A program made the position numbers and the translations under genes. Source: Gautieria morchelliformis (taxonomy: Eukaryota; Basidiomycota; Agaricomycetes; Gomphales; Gomphaceae). From it: 64,000 bases of DNA. The DNA is taken from assembly GCA_015179125.1 (NCBI GenBank), contig WHVA01000047.1, positions 62,001 through 126,000 on the forward strand, read 5' to 3'. Position 1 is the first letter of the stretch. Each line of letters opens with the position of its first letter. Under the pieces are notes generated by a model. The model was given only the letters and a program-made list of their open reading frames with translations, was not told the origin of the DNA and searched no databases. Positions 30,133-39,665 of this stretch are shown piece by piece.

Positions 30133-31363
30133 ATGAGCACTCCAATTGATTTCTCCAAAATGACCAGTGCTGAGATGAAGCAGCACTTTGCTGATATGCT
30201 TGCGCAGAAGGAACTGGCCGAAAAGCGCGAGGCCGAGGAAACCACGCAGAAAGAGAGGGAGCGTCTGGAGGAGGAGCGCAAGGAGAAAGAGCGCAAGGAA
30301 CAGGAGCGTCGGGAGCAGGAGCGGAAGGACAGGGAAGAAAAGGACCGTAAACGCCGCGAGGAAGAGTCGCGCCTCCGCGAGGAGCAGCGGAAACGGGATG
30401 TGGCGAAAAAAGCTGCAGAAGACAAGGCCGCGGCGGAAAAGGCGGGAAAGCAACGGGTGAGTCGGAAATATTGTGTGCGTAATTCCGAGGCTGACAGGCT
30501 ACCAGAAAATTGTTGAATCCAAATCTGAGGCGGAATCGGAAGATACCGCGGGGAGCACGCCGTCCCCATCGGGGAAAGGGAAGCAAAAGGACGTTGTCCC
30601 TATGCTGAACCTTGTGGCGGAGCGGAAACGGAGGGCAGATGAATTTCAGCAGGCCAGGAAGAACAAGCTGGCCCGCATGGTGGATTTGCAGGAACTGGGG
30701 CCAGAGAATCCTGCAACGCGGAAACGGAAAACGAGGGACGATGAAGAGGAGAAAGCCCCTTGCGACACGTGCGAGGTCAAGGGCTTGGAATGCGTGTGGT
30801 TGGAAAATCCGCGGGAAACGGCCTGCGAACAGTGTTGCAACGAGAAAAGGCAGTGCGTCGTAGACGGCTGTTCCACGAGGGTGGAGCGGAAAAGGCAAAA
30901 AGTCAAGACCGAGGGGCCTGAAACCCCAAGGTCGAAACCGGGACCGAGCGGGAAAAAGGCCACGGAAGGCTTTCCGGTAACTGGGCAGTCGGAAACAGTG
31001 GTGCTCAATCGCTTCACCATGGCGTCGCCTTTGCTTGATATCGCCAAGTCGTTGAAGGGTATCCGGAAAACACAACGTGGGATCCGGAACATTCTGCTAG
31101 AAATGGTGGAAGTCCAACGACATCAGGTGTTGTCGTTCCAAAATCAGATGACTGTCATGTCGACGGTTTTGGAACAGCTGAAGTGGGAGTTCCGGTGGCG
31201 GAACGACTTGTTCCGGGACCAGATGGGGTTGCGAATGCGAGAGCAGGAGAATGGGGCGGAAACGAGGGTGGAGACCGAGCTGGTGAACGTGGAGATGGGG
31301 CATGTGGAAGAGGGTCCGGAAGTGGAGAACGAGGGTGAGGCGGAAACGATGAGGGAGGAGTAG
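30133..31363 (+). CDS. Antisense, spliced coiled-coil/Zn2Cys6-like protein carried by the third Gypsy element
   Basis: Two exons, 30,133-30,456 and 30,506-31,363, with one 49-base phase-0 intron (GTGAGT donor, CTACCAG acceptor), give 393 residues without any stop. It opens MSTPIDFSKMTSAEMKQHF and continues into a Glu/Arg/Lys coiled coil. The acidic Ser-rich linker leads to Cys at 30,761-30,856 spaced CX2CX6CX10CX2CX6C, then a basic patch (RVERKRQKVKTEG) and a helical C-terminal half ending in acidic EVENEGEAETMREE. This simpler structure lacks the duplicated exon of the other copy and is probably ancestral. Although the host element is dead, this gene is intact, as expected if it has function or is younger than the damage. 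Confidence 0.75.
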
Positions 31364-31493
31364 GGTATTGAAGTGTCTTGTAACTATAATTTCTTGAAGT
31401 GTCGGAAAATAGCGTAATCGGGAATTAATTGGGTTTGACATGTAACTTGAGAACTGTAAGAAAATAATGGGTATCGGAATTGAGGTCAGAAAT

Positions 31494-32420
31494 AGAGAGC
31501 ATATGTTACCAATAATTATTAGGTTGGAATATTCCGGCGTAGCTAAAAATTACTGACTCAGCGTGAGAATTTTCTATCTCAGAACACGTCCACTTGTATC
31601 CACCACATGCGTCCGCTCCAGGACTACATTAAGAACGCGACAACGATGAAGCCTATCCCTCTCTCGACTGCTGATGCTGTGATCAATCCATTCCATCTCG
31701 CAGACACCACCAACAGATCAGAACCACTTAGCACACCCACCTCGTCTCACCTGTCCACCCCACCCTCCAGCCCAGCCATTGCTCTGGCGTCAAAAACGCG
31801 CAAGGCGCGTGAAAAATTTACCGCACGCAACAAGGGGAATCAGCATGACGAGGTTGAGCATGCTGAATCCAGTGATTCCAGCGCTGAGAGCAACGAGCGG
31901 ACACGACTCATGAACATGAGTCATGTCCATTCAGCACATGACATGGCAAGGATGGTCAAGCTGCTCGAGAAAAAATATGAACAGGATCACGGTGAATCCA
32001 GTGATTCCAGCGCCGAGAGCAAACAGTGGACGAGTCATGTCCATTCAGCACATGACATGGAAAGGATGGTCAAGCTGCTCAAGAGAAAAGATGAGCAGGA
32101 TGAGCAGAGTGAGAAGGCGACGGAAATCTTCCATGCAAATCTGCTGGAACGGCAGGACAGGGCTCTCACGATCCAGGAAAGGACGGCCACTGCACTTCTG
32201 GAAATCCTCAGGGAGGTGTTACTTAAGTAGTCTCAGGGCACCAGAGATGTTTCTTGGATGCGTTGATAGGCATGGAAGAGACACATGTGTCGAAGAACGC
32301 GTACATTGTTCTGACTAATTAGTGCTCACTTTAGGAAATGTTAGCGTTTTTAGCGCTTAAATTATAGGATGATAATACTTTATTATCAACTTAATAAATA
32401 TTAGCCAACATATACTCTCT
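31494..32420. mobile_element. 927-base TIR element carrying an ORF, inserted in the third Gypsy element
   Basis: Ends are AGAGAGCATATGTTACCAAT and the inverse of AGAGAGTATATGTTGGCTAA, with weaker inverted similarity continuing for ~40 bases. The trinucleotide AAT is duplicated at 31,491-31,493 and 32,421-32,423. The second Gypsy element supplies the empty site (GAAATGACTAGGGC at about 21,967), confirming the insertion. No transposase is encoded. A 3-base duplication would fit PIF/Harbinger- or CACTA-type mobilisation, but the family is not assigned. Confidence 0.82.
31607..32230 (+). CDS. 207-residue protein of unknown function in the TIR element
   Basis: An uninterrupted frame starts MRPLQDYIKNATTMKPI; an alternative start lies at MKPIPLSTADAV. 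The N-terminal third is Ser/Thr/Pro-rich, then comes a basic KTRKAREKFTAR. Two tandem copies of a ~40-residue unit follow, each with ESSDSSAES and SHVHSAHDM-RMVKLL, and a C-terminal helix (ERTATALLEILREVLLK) ends the protein. No catalytic motif is seen. It fills most of the element, so it may be an accessory or captured protein. Preservation of the frame through the tandem repeat argues that it is not random. Confidence 0.5.
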   Translation: MRPLQDYIKNATTMKPIPLSTADAVINPFHLADTTNRSEPLSTPTSSHLSTPPSSPAIALASKTRKAREKFTARNKGNQHDEVEHAESSDSSAESNERTRLMNMSHVHSAHDMARMVKLLEKKYEQDHGESSDSSAESKQWTSHVHSAHDMERMVKLLKRKDEQDEQSEKATEIFHANLLERQDRALTIQERTATALLEILREVLLK

Positions 32421-32425
32421 AATGA

Positions 32426-34300
32426 CTAGGGCACGGAAATGGGGCCAGGCTTATCAGGATAAGACTTGTGGAAATCAGAGACGAGGTCAGAGGCGTGGTC
32501 TAGTTCCGTGGCGGAAATCCACGAGGTCTCTTCGTCGGTGTTTTCATAGCCTGCCCACTTGACTAGGTACTGGAGTTGGCAGCGGTATCGTCTGTCAAGC
32601 TTGGAGTTGAGAATTTCCGAGATCTCATATTCCGGTTCTCCGTCGATGATGACTGGTGGAGGCGGAGGTTGTTCTCGATTCAGAATTGTATTCGGAACTG
32701 CTGGCTCAAGCATGGAGACATGGAATACCAGGTGTACTGCGCGCATATTGTCAGGAAGTCTGAGAGTGAAAGAACGACTGCCAGCCTTAGTGATGATGTC
32801 GTAAGGGCCAAGGTATTTTTCAGAGAGTTTCTTCGAGGGGCGAGTGGTGCGGAAGTTTTCAGCTTTGACAAAGACTTTGTCGCCTATCTCGAATGCTGGT
32901 TGCGGAAGTCGTTTCCGATCGGCGGAAGTCCGGTATCTCTTCTGGGCAGCGGAAATGTTCTCTCGGAGGTGTTGGTGAAGGTCGTCGAGTTCCACAACGA
33001 AATCTCGGGCTCTTGTAGACGCGAGGTCGCGTTCAGGGTGGATGGCGAGATTTGGGTGGTAGCCTTTGTTGGCGTAAAAGGGTGAAATTCCGGTGGTAGC
33101 GGAAGGCGCATTGTTGTAGGCAAATTCCGCGAGCGGAAGGAGGTCGGACCAATTGCTGTGTTGGTAGTTGCAATAAACGCGGAGATACTGCTCAAGGGTC
33201 TGATTAGTACGTTCCGTTTGTCCGTCTCCTTTGGGATGATAACCGGAAGTGAAGTGGAGCTTCATGTCAAGAGCCTTGCCGAGTGTGCGGAAAAAGGAGG
33301 ACACGAATTCTGATCCACGGTCGGAAGTGACATGGAAGGAATTCCGTGCTTGGAAAAGACGTGGAGCATGAAGAGTTGTGCAAGTTGGGCGGAAGTGATG
33401 GTGTCGTAGGTCGGAATAAAGATGGACTGCTTTGTGAGGCGGTCAATGATCACTAGAATGGTATCATAGCCGGATGACTTAGGAAGTTTCTCAATGAAAT
33501 CCATGGATATCGAATTCCAGGGTTGTTCCGGGATCGGAAGTTGCTTCAGGAGGGCCGTAGGGTTTGTGACATTGAGGCTTGGCTCGCATACAGGTGGTGC
33601 ATGACTTGCAATAGTCTTGGACCATCGTGCGGAGGAGAGGCCAAGTATAGGTACATCGGATTATGTCGAGGGTTTTGTTCTGGCCTTGGTGTCCTGAGAG
33701 CGGATGATCGTGGCTTTGCTCGAGTACCCGAAGTCGTAGATCATTGGTATCCAGAACGTAGATCCGGGACTTGTACCGGAGAAATCCGTCGGAATCGAGG
33801 GACCATCCAGGACTGGTGGGGTCATCGAGGTGGGTTGCGGAGATGGGGTCGGAAAGAAGCGCGGAACGGATGTCGGAATGGAGAGACTCAGTGTCCATAA
33901 TGATTGAGGCGCAGAGTAGCGGAAACTGCAATGCTGTGGCACGCAGGGACGATGCCAGTTGCTCAGTGGAGAATACTGGGTGGAAGTTGTGTGGATTAAC
34001 GCTGGCATAGTCGCTACTTCCCTCTTTTGGGTAGACGTCCCAACGTCTAGTGAGTGCGTCGGGTTTTGCTCCGAGCTTTCCGGGGCGGAAGCGGATCACC
34101 ATGTTGAACTGTGAGAGATATTCAGACCAGCGGACTTGACGGCGAGTCAAAATCTTAGTAGTTGCGAAATACTCAAGGTTCTTATGATCCGTTACAACGT
34201 CGATCGGATACGTTGGGCCTTCGAGGTAGTGTCTCCAGATTTTGAAGGCTTCGAAAATCGCAAGTAGTTCCTTATCGTGAACGTCGTAGTTGAGTTCCAA
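32426..34300 (-). pseudogene. pol: Pol remnant of the third Gypsy element: RNase H, integrase, chromodomain
   Basis: From right to left: RNase H C-part (ELNYDVHDKELLAIFEAFKI, 34,295), integrase zinc region (HPLSGHQGQNK), catalytic core (SMDFIEKLP; GQTERTNQ), then an uninterrupted frame 33,304-32,426 with GDKVFVKAENF and the chromodomain core YLVKWAGYENTDEETSW. One frame change near 33,330 (a lost base in TGACATGGAAGG) and a short AQL duplication damage the core. The RT palm is absent. This copy has CGA where the second element has the premature TGA. Confidence 0.85.
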
Positions 34301-34301
34301 C

Positions 34302-35145
34302 ATGGGCTTCATCCGCCCTTCGCTGTCTCCGCACGGCGCTACGGTCCTTTTCATCAAGAAGAAGGATGTTGAAACATAAAATTCCGACCCACAACATTCC
34401 GACTATTCCGCTCCACCTTTTCGACGGGTCGTCTAACACGGCAATTTCCCAAGTCGTGGACCTGTCTATCCGTTTTGCTACTGGGGACAACCATGAAGTT
34501 ACGTTTTACGTTACTCCGCTAGATGCTAGCTGTTCCATTGTACTAGGACACAATTGGCTCACCCGATATAATCTGTCGATTAACTGGGCATTGGGTCAAA
34601 TACAGTTCCATACCCCGGATCAACTTCTGTCTATTCCGACGTCGTCCGCAAAGATGGCTCAGGCCTCTTCTGCAACTCCGCTTGTGGATTCAGTTCCGCA
34701 CTCCGGTCCCGCTTTAGCACCTCCGCCCCTCGAAGCTCCTCGAATTGCGCTCGTTTCCGCCACCGCTTTCTGCATATTGCAACGGCAAGAAGACACGACC
34801 GTTTTCCAACTTCACCTTTCCGACTCGGTTTCAGTCAAGGCTCGTTCCGCCTCGACTTCCGCTCCGGTCGACATGAGCTCAGTTCTGGAAGAATATCGTG
34901 ACTTCCCGGACGTGTTCAATAAGGCCAAGGCCGACAAACCTGCTGAACATCGACCTTACGATCTGAAGATAGATTTGGAAGAGGGAGCATCTCCACCCCT
35001 TGGACCGATCTACTCTCTTTCGCAAAGTGAACTCCAAACTCTCCGCAAGTTCGTCAACGCAGAGGCGGTGAGATCCATCCTTCTTCTTGACGAAAAGGAC
35101 CGGAGCGCCGTGCGGAGACAGCGAAGGGCGGATGAAGCCCATGTT
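34302..35145 (+). pseudogene. pol: Inverted protease to RT N-terminal segment of the third Gypsy element
   Basis: This segment reads on the plus strand, opposite to the rest of the element. A short RT piece ([12 protein letters not shown], 34,302-34,366) is followed by protease sequence (TFYVTPLDASCSIVLGHNWL) and the protease-RT linker to [11 protein letters not shown], open for about 230 codons. The end (about 35,062-35,145) is the same RT piece in minus orientation, so the segment is bracketed by inverted copies of ~65 bases. At 35,146 it abuts duplicated block A. Confidence 0.8.
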
Positions 35146-35146
35146 A

Positions 35147-35510
35147 TCGTGATCATGATCTGCATGTGGACTCAACAGATAGACGATCCTAATCTTAGAC
35201 CCTCTCCGAATCTTTTCTTGTCACAAAGGCTGTTTGTGACGATTACCGGTAGGACGCAAGCCTGAGGAGTCAGAATTCCGGAAATTTTAAAGGGCTCAAC
35301 AGTCCAGCGTCAGCTAACTCCGGACGTTCACTCCTAGAACTGTTAGTCCTCGAAGCTCTTCCTGTCTACTTCAAGTAATCCGTTCGTTCACCTAGTGCAG
35401 ATGCATGCATAAATGGTTGGACAGGTGCAGCAAGCGTGGTCTTTTCGTTAAACCTTTATCCTGATGGGCCGACATAGACATAGCATCCGTGCGTTATCGA
35501 GTGCGTTATT
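35147..35510. repeat. Duplicated block A, copy 2
   Basis: Counterpart of 682-1055. It directly follows the broken end of the third Gypsy element. From 35,511 to about 35,865 the sequence is unrelated to copy 1 and has no recognised gene. Confidence 0.85.
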
Positions 35511-35947
35511 GTTGTTATTGATAAAGAGTGGTGCTCAATTTCTACTGCTTCCCTCAATGGAGGTTTGAGAACGCGCAACGGTGTTCCAGAGGTTATGGCA
35601 TTCGAAACGATTTGAGTTGGATGGTGACTGTAGCACATTGAAAGTCCATGTAAAGTTGGAAAATGAGGCTGAGAGGCATTTCCCCTCTCAAAACTGAGAT
35701 GGAGAGTGTTTGTTGGCGTCTTCTAACAGTCCATAGGTACATGCCGAAGGATACGGCTTCGAGACTCACATCGCCAACATATGCTAGATCCATACCATGA
35801 CAAAATACGCCTCATCTGGACTCCCCGGCCTCAAAGATTGTAATAAACTCATGAGCTATGCTGGTTGATCTAGCTTCAAAATCATAAAGAACGCGATTGG
35901 TAATCGCACTCTTTTCAACTCCGACAACTGTCTTCAATTTCGCCCCA

Positions 35948-37794
35948 ATGCAAGCGATTCCAGAACTGTCGCTCGATGACTACGTTACGCAGCATGGTCT
36001 ATATGAGCATTATATCTGCAATCTCCTTAAATCGCAACGTCCTATCACTGCGGTTGACGCACAATTGCTGCTAGTCGTGATCGCCGCCTATGCTGGCAAG
36101 GACCCCGCAAAATTCAAAGAGATCGATGCCAAGGGCCTCGAGGTCATCCGTGAGGCTCTCTCAATTAATAAGTTTCAGCCTGTGTTAGGTTGTCACTTTA
36201 TATGTGGTCCATGTTTTGATTGTGCTGACTAGGCTTCCAGGTTATTTCTGTATGTCTTTTATCTTATGTTGAGAAGTCTGATTGAGCCAAGTACTTATTA
36301 ATGTTTGCGGTTTAATTCCACGTATGCTGTCTCTCTCAGTGCAGGTGGACACAGACATCTAACTGCATTCTAGCGAACGCAGACATAACTCGTTGGGGTT
36401 CACTGATGAACCGCCGTGAGCACCATCTGAATATGCATCCAGTCAGCACTCCCTCGGACGGTGGGATCCCAAGGGCCTTTGCTTCTGCTCAGAAACGAGA
36501 TCCCCCACTATTCTATTTTGATCGACCTCCTTCTGCCGCAGCAACGATACCCATCACCCTGTATCATCCGGTATTTGGTCGGTTCCAGGATGATTGTGAG
36601 AGCTACGTACCCACGAAGGAGGACAACACATTTGTGATCCAATTTTCATCCAAGATGTCCGAATTCTATCAGACCGAGGATGACAGGGCACATGAGGCCC
36701 GAGGGATGCTCCGTTCATATGACCTCCACTTCAATGCTTCCACGATTGAGTCATTCACGACAGATGGAGACGTCCGTTACAATGACTTTTGTTTTGCACG
36801 CTTAGAAGTCAAGGCTGAGCTTGGGTCATCCCCATCCGATCCTCTTTTTCAGGCAGGCTGCTACTACAGAAGCTTCACGAAACGAACAATCACAAATCGC
36901 ACCAATCTTCCATGTTTTTTAATGTACATTGCTGGTGAGGTTCATTATAAATGTCAGTTTGGACAGGTTCATAATTCACAGGAAGGCGCTCACATTGGCT
37001 TTGCGGGTGCCGTTTGGTCTGATTACCCTAATCTACAAGTCCTTGCTCCTGTCTTGCCCCTGTTCTACCATGCAACCGACTGGGATATGCAGATGAGAAT
37101 CGCGCGTTATTTTGGTGCTATGAAGAAGGCCATCCGGGAACTTGAAGCCTTTTATCAGAGGGAAGCTGACGCACTAATGGACATTGACGTGCCTCCGAAA
37201 GATGACAATCCACCAGCACCTATGTTCCCACACCCACATCAATACACCTCTCTCTCGGACTCACGTCGTTGTTCATTCGATTATGTCCAGCGCCTTGAAG
37301 ACAAATTGCTCTTCTGTGGGCGGTCAGGAGGGGACAACATATGTATCAAGTTTACCCGTCGGTATTCAAAGGAGGCACATCTGAAATGCTCATCACTGGG
37401 ATTTGCGCCAGCTTTGAGAGGCTTTGAACACATTGAGGGTGGATGGCTCATGGTCGTCATGGACCTGATTGATGATGACACCTATGAACAGCTGGATGAT
37501 GTTCCCCCATCAGACAGATCCACCTTTAAAACTGAAATCCGACGGTGTGTGCGTCAACTCCATGATGCAGGATTTGTACATGGCGACATTCGGGCAACAA
37601 ATTTTGTGGTGCCGAAGGGGAAGGAAGAAAACAAGATCATGTTGATTGACTTTGACTGGGCAGGAAAAATGGGAGAGGTACGATATCCACATAACGTGAA
37701 TGTTGTAGGGGTCAGACGACCTCCCGGTGCGTACGATGGCGAGCTGATTACAACCGGCCATGATCTGGCGATGATCGAGTTTTTGTGGGCGTAG
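35948..37794 (+). CDS. Protein-kinase-like protein (basidiomycete HGD type), intact copy
   Basis: Two exons, 35,948-36,183 and 36,345-37,794, give about 561 residues. The intron is 161 bases and GT-AG; a donor a few bases downstream is possible. The N-terminal ~300 residues show no recognised domain. The kinase-like domain follows: Lys in NICIKFTRRY, a hinge near GGWLMVVMDLIDDD, catalytic loop HGDIRATN (Asp and Asn kept, the HRD Arg replaced by Gly), then LIDFDWAGKMGEVRYPHNVN with DFD in place of DFG. The tail ELITTGHDLAMIEFLWA is typical of a kinase-like family expanded in Agaricomycetes. Activity is plausible but unproven. Start chosen at MQAIPELSLDD by comparison with the broken copy at 6767; an in-frame ATG at 35,897 is less likely. 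Confidence 0.8.
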
Positions 37795-38163
37795 TAGGTG
37801 TGTGCACCATGGGGCATATATGCCTTGACTTTTTCATGACTACAAGATTCAAGGTAATATTTCTGTATCTCATTCTGTGCGATGTACAACGATAGGTTGG
37901 AAGCTCGAGGCTTGAATGAAGGAAGTCGGCTGGTCACAACTTACAAGTCTAGTTGGACTAGGAGATTCCCTGGACGTTAATATTCGAATGGTGATGTTTG
38001 TCCCATTGCGGTGATTTCCTGATAGTATATGTATCATTCAGCACGTCACTAGGCACAAACTATCGTCACTCCAAAGCTGCTGCAGGCTACCTCGCCCTTC
38101 CTCTCTAAAGCCACTGAGCTTTTGTTCGTTCCTCTCGTTCTACTCTCCGGCCAACGTGTTGTG

Positions 38164-39665
38164 ATGGTAGTATCTGACCTATGGGATGGACGCTGGGTTA
38201 TTCGTGCTAATGCTAATTGTGCTAATGCTAAAGCAACGTATATGTTCGCAATCTGCCCGACAAGAGAAGTCCACTCGCCCACCCATCTTGCGGTGCATCC
38301 GGGCTTCATCCAAACCTTGGGCCCTCGCGCTTACATATAGGGGTTGACGCTTCAGCCTGATGGTACTTTCACGCCCAAGGAGGACCGGATGGCGAGAATC
38401 CAGAGCTCAGGACACTGTTTTTTTCGCTTCTCCCGGTAAGCAGCATGTTATGAAGTGACAGACATTTGGTCCACAACCAGTCATACGACTCATTCCTTCC
38501 AACATGGCATATGGCGTACCGCAATCCGCCACTTCGTACTAATAATTCAGGCCTAGCACCTCGCAAATCTCCCACTCTTGCCCAACGAATAACCGACGAC
38601 TTCCCTCCTTTTGGTGTTCTGCGATGCTGCACACACAACATTCCATCACCTCTGAGCCAGAAGGTATGGCTACGTGGGGTCTGAACTCCCTGTGGAGTAA
38701 TCAAGCAGATGTCGCCAAGATCGCACATGTATGTGAGATGTATTTTGAGTGGGAGGTGGAGGCGACAGTAATCAAACGATTCAGGAGTTTTTTGTGGCCA
38801 GGTGCAATCCTTAGACATCTATGGCAGACTGTGCTAGTGAAGGACATGCGCGACCGGAACCATGTCGGTAACCAGTCGAAACATAACACGGAGGTGTCGA
38901 AACGCCATCTGAAGCTCCCGCGCGGACCCTTGGCGGCAACACACTGGATGCTGATTCGGAAGAAGAAGACGGCAACATCAAGCTTGTCGTTGCGATCCAT
39001 GGAGAAAGCCGTCATGCGCCCACCGACGCTACCCTCGAATATTGCGTAGAGATTGACCCGCGTGAGCTTGTCGCACGGGCCAGGACCGGCATTCAAGGAC
39101 TCCGCCAGGAGCTGGCGGACTCTGCTGCCGCAGATGCATTGGATGAGGATAATGAAGATGTAGAAGAAGACGAAGATAAGAAGAAGAAGCGTGGACCAGA
39201 GACGCCTGATCCGGACAGCTAGCTGCGCGTCTGGATGCCCGCCGTGATGGTTGAACAGACATGCCTAGGCCTGACGCGGAACTATGTCGAGCGGAAGACG
39301 GCTAAGCAAGCAAAGAAGGAAGCAAAGAAGGCGAAAGGAGGGAAATCGAAACAAGGGAGGATGATAGGACACGCGGAGGCCGGAAGAGGAGAAAGAAAGT
39401 ACCCCCGCGAAGCTAACTCACGTGAAAGTGCCATATGCTAGCGCGGGTAGCAGTGAGAGTGATTCGACCATCGGTAAACCAAGGTCTAGAGCGGGAAATT
39501 CCAGAAAAGTTGCAGCTGTGCTAGTCAGACCGATTCTGACGGCTTCAAGCTCGAACTCACAGTCCGTCATGGCCCATCAACTCCTAGATGATGACGATCT
39601 CTTTTTGGTACCACCATGAACATACACCCCAAGACCAAGACCAATCCAGGCAACAGGCCACAGCC
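38164..39665 (+). pseudogene. GEN1/Yen1-type resolvase gene, broken copy
   Basis: Counterpart of 3521-6139. The start is altered (MVVSDLWD for MGVSGLWD). Near 38,460-38,530 the sequence jumps from intron 2 to the region after the helix-hairpin-helix, so the whole XPG-I catalytic domain is deleted. Further lesions include frame changes around 38,870-38,900 and an in-frame TAG at about 39,220 where the intact gene has AAA. The C-terminal Ser/Lys-rich part is partly readable (39,420-39,600). The gene cannot encode a nuclease. Confidence 0.85.

Larger units (their letters stand above)
29353..35145 (-). mobile_element. Second member of the antisense-gene Gypsy family, truncated and rearranged
   Basis: It starts with a 659-base LTR (29,353-30,011) closely matching the 27,082 LTR and retains the polypurine tract, the antisense gene (30,133-31,363), chromodomain, integrase and RNase H on the minus strand. 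There is no 5' LTR and no gag. RT is missing its catalytic core, and the protease-RT junction segment is inverted (34,300-35,145). A 927-base TIR element is inserted at 31,494-32,420. The left flank is ACCAG; no matching right flank can exist because the right end is lost. Confidence 0.88.

Noticed and set aside
9097-35145. Ascomycete-type RIP as cause of element decay
   Set aside because: The changes I could pair are mainly at CpG and sparse; there is no heavy CpA-to-TpA pattern or stop-saturated reading frames.
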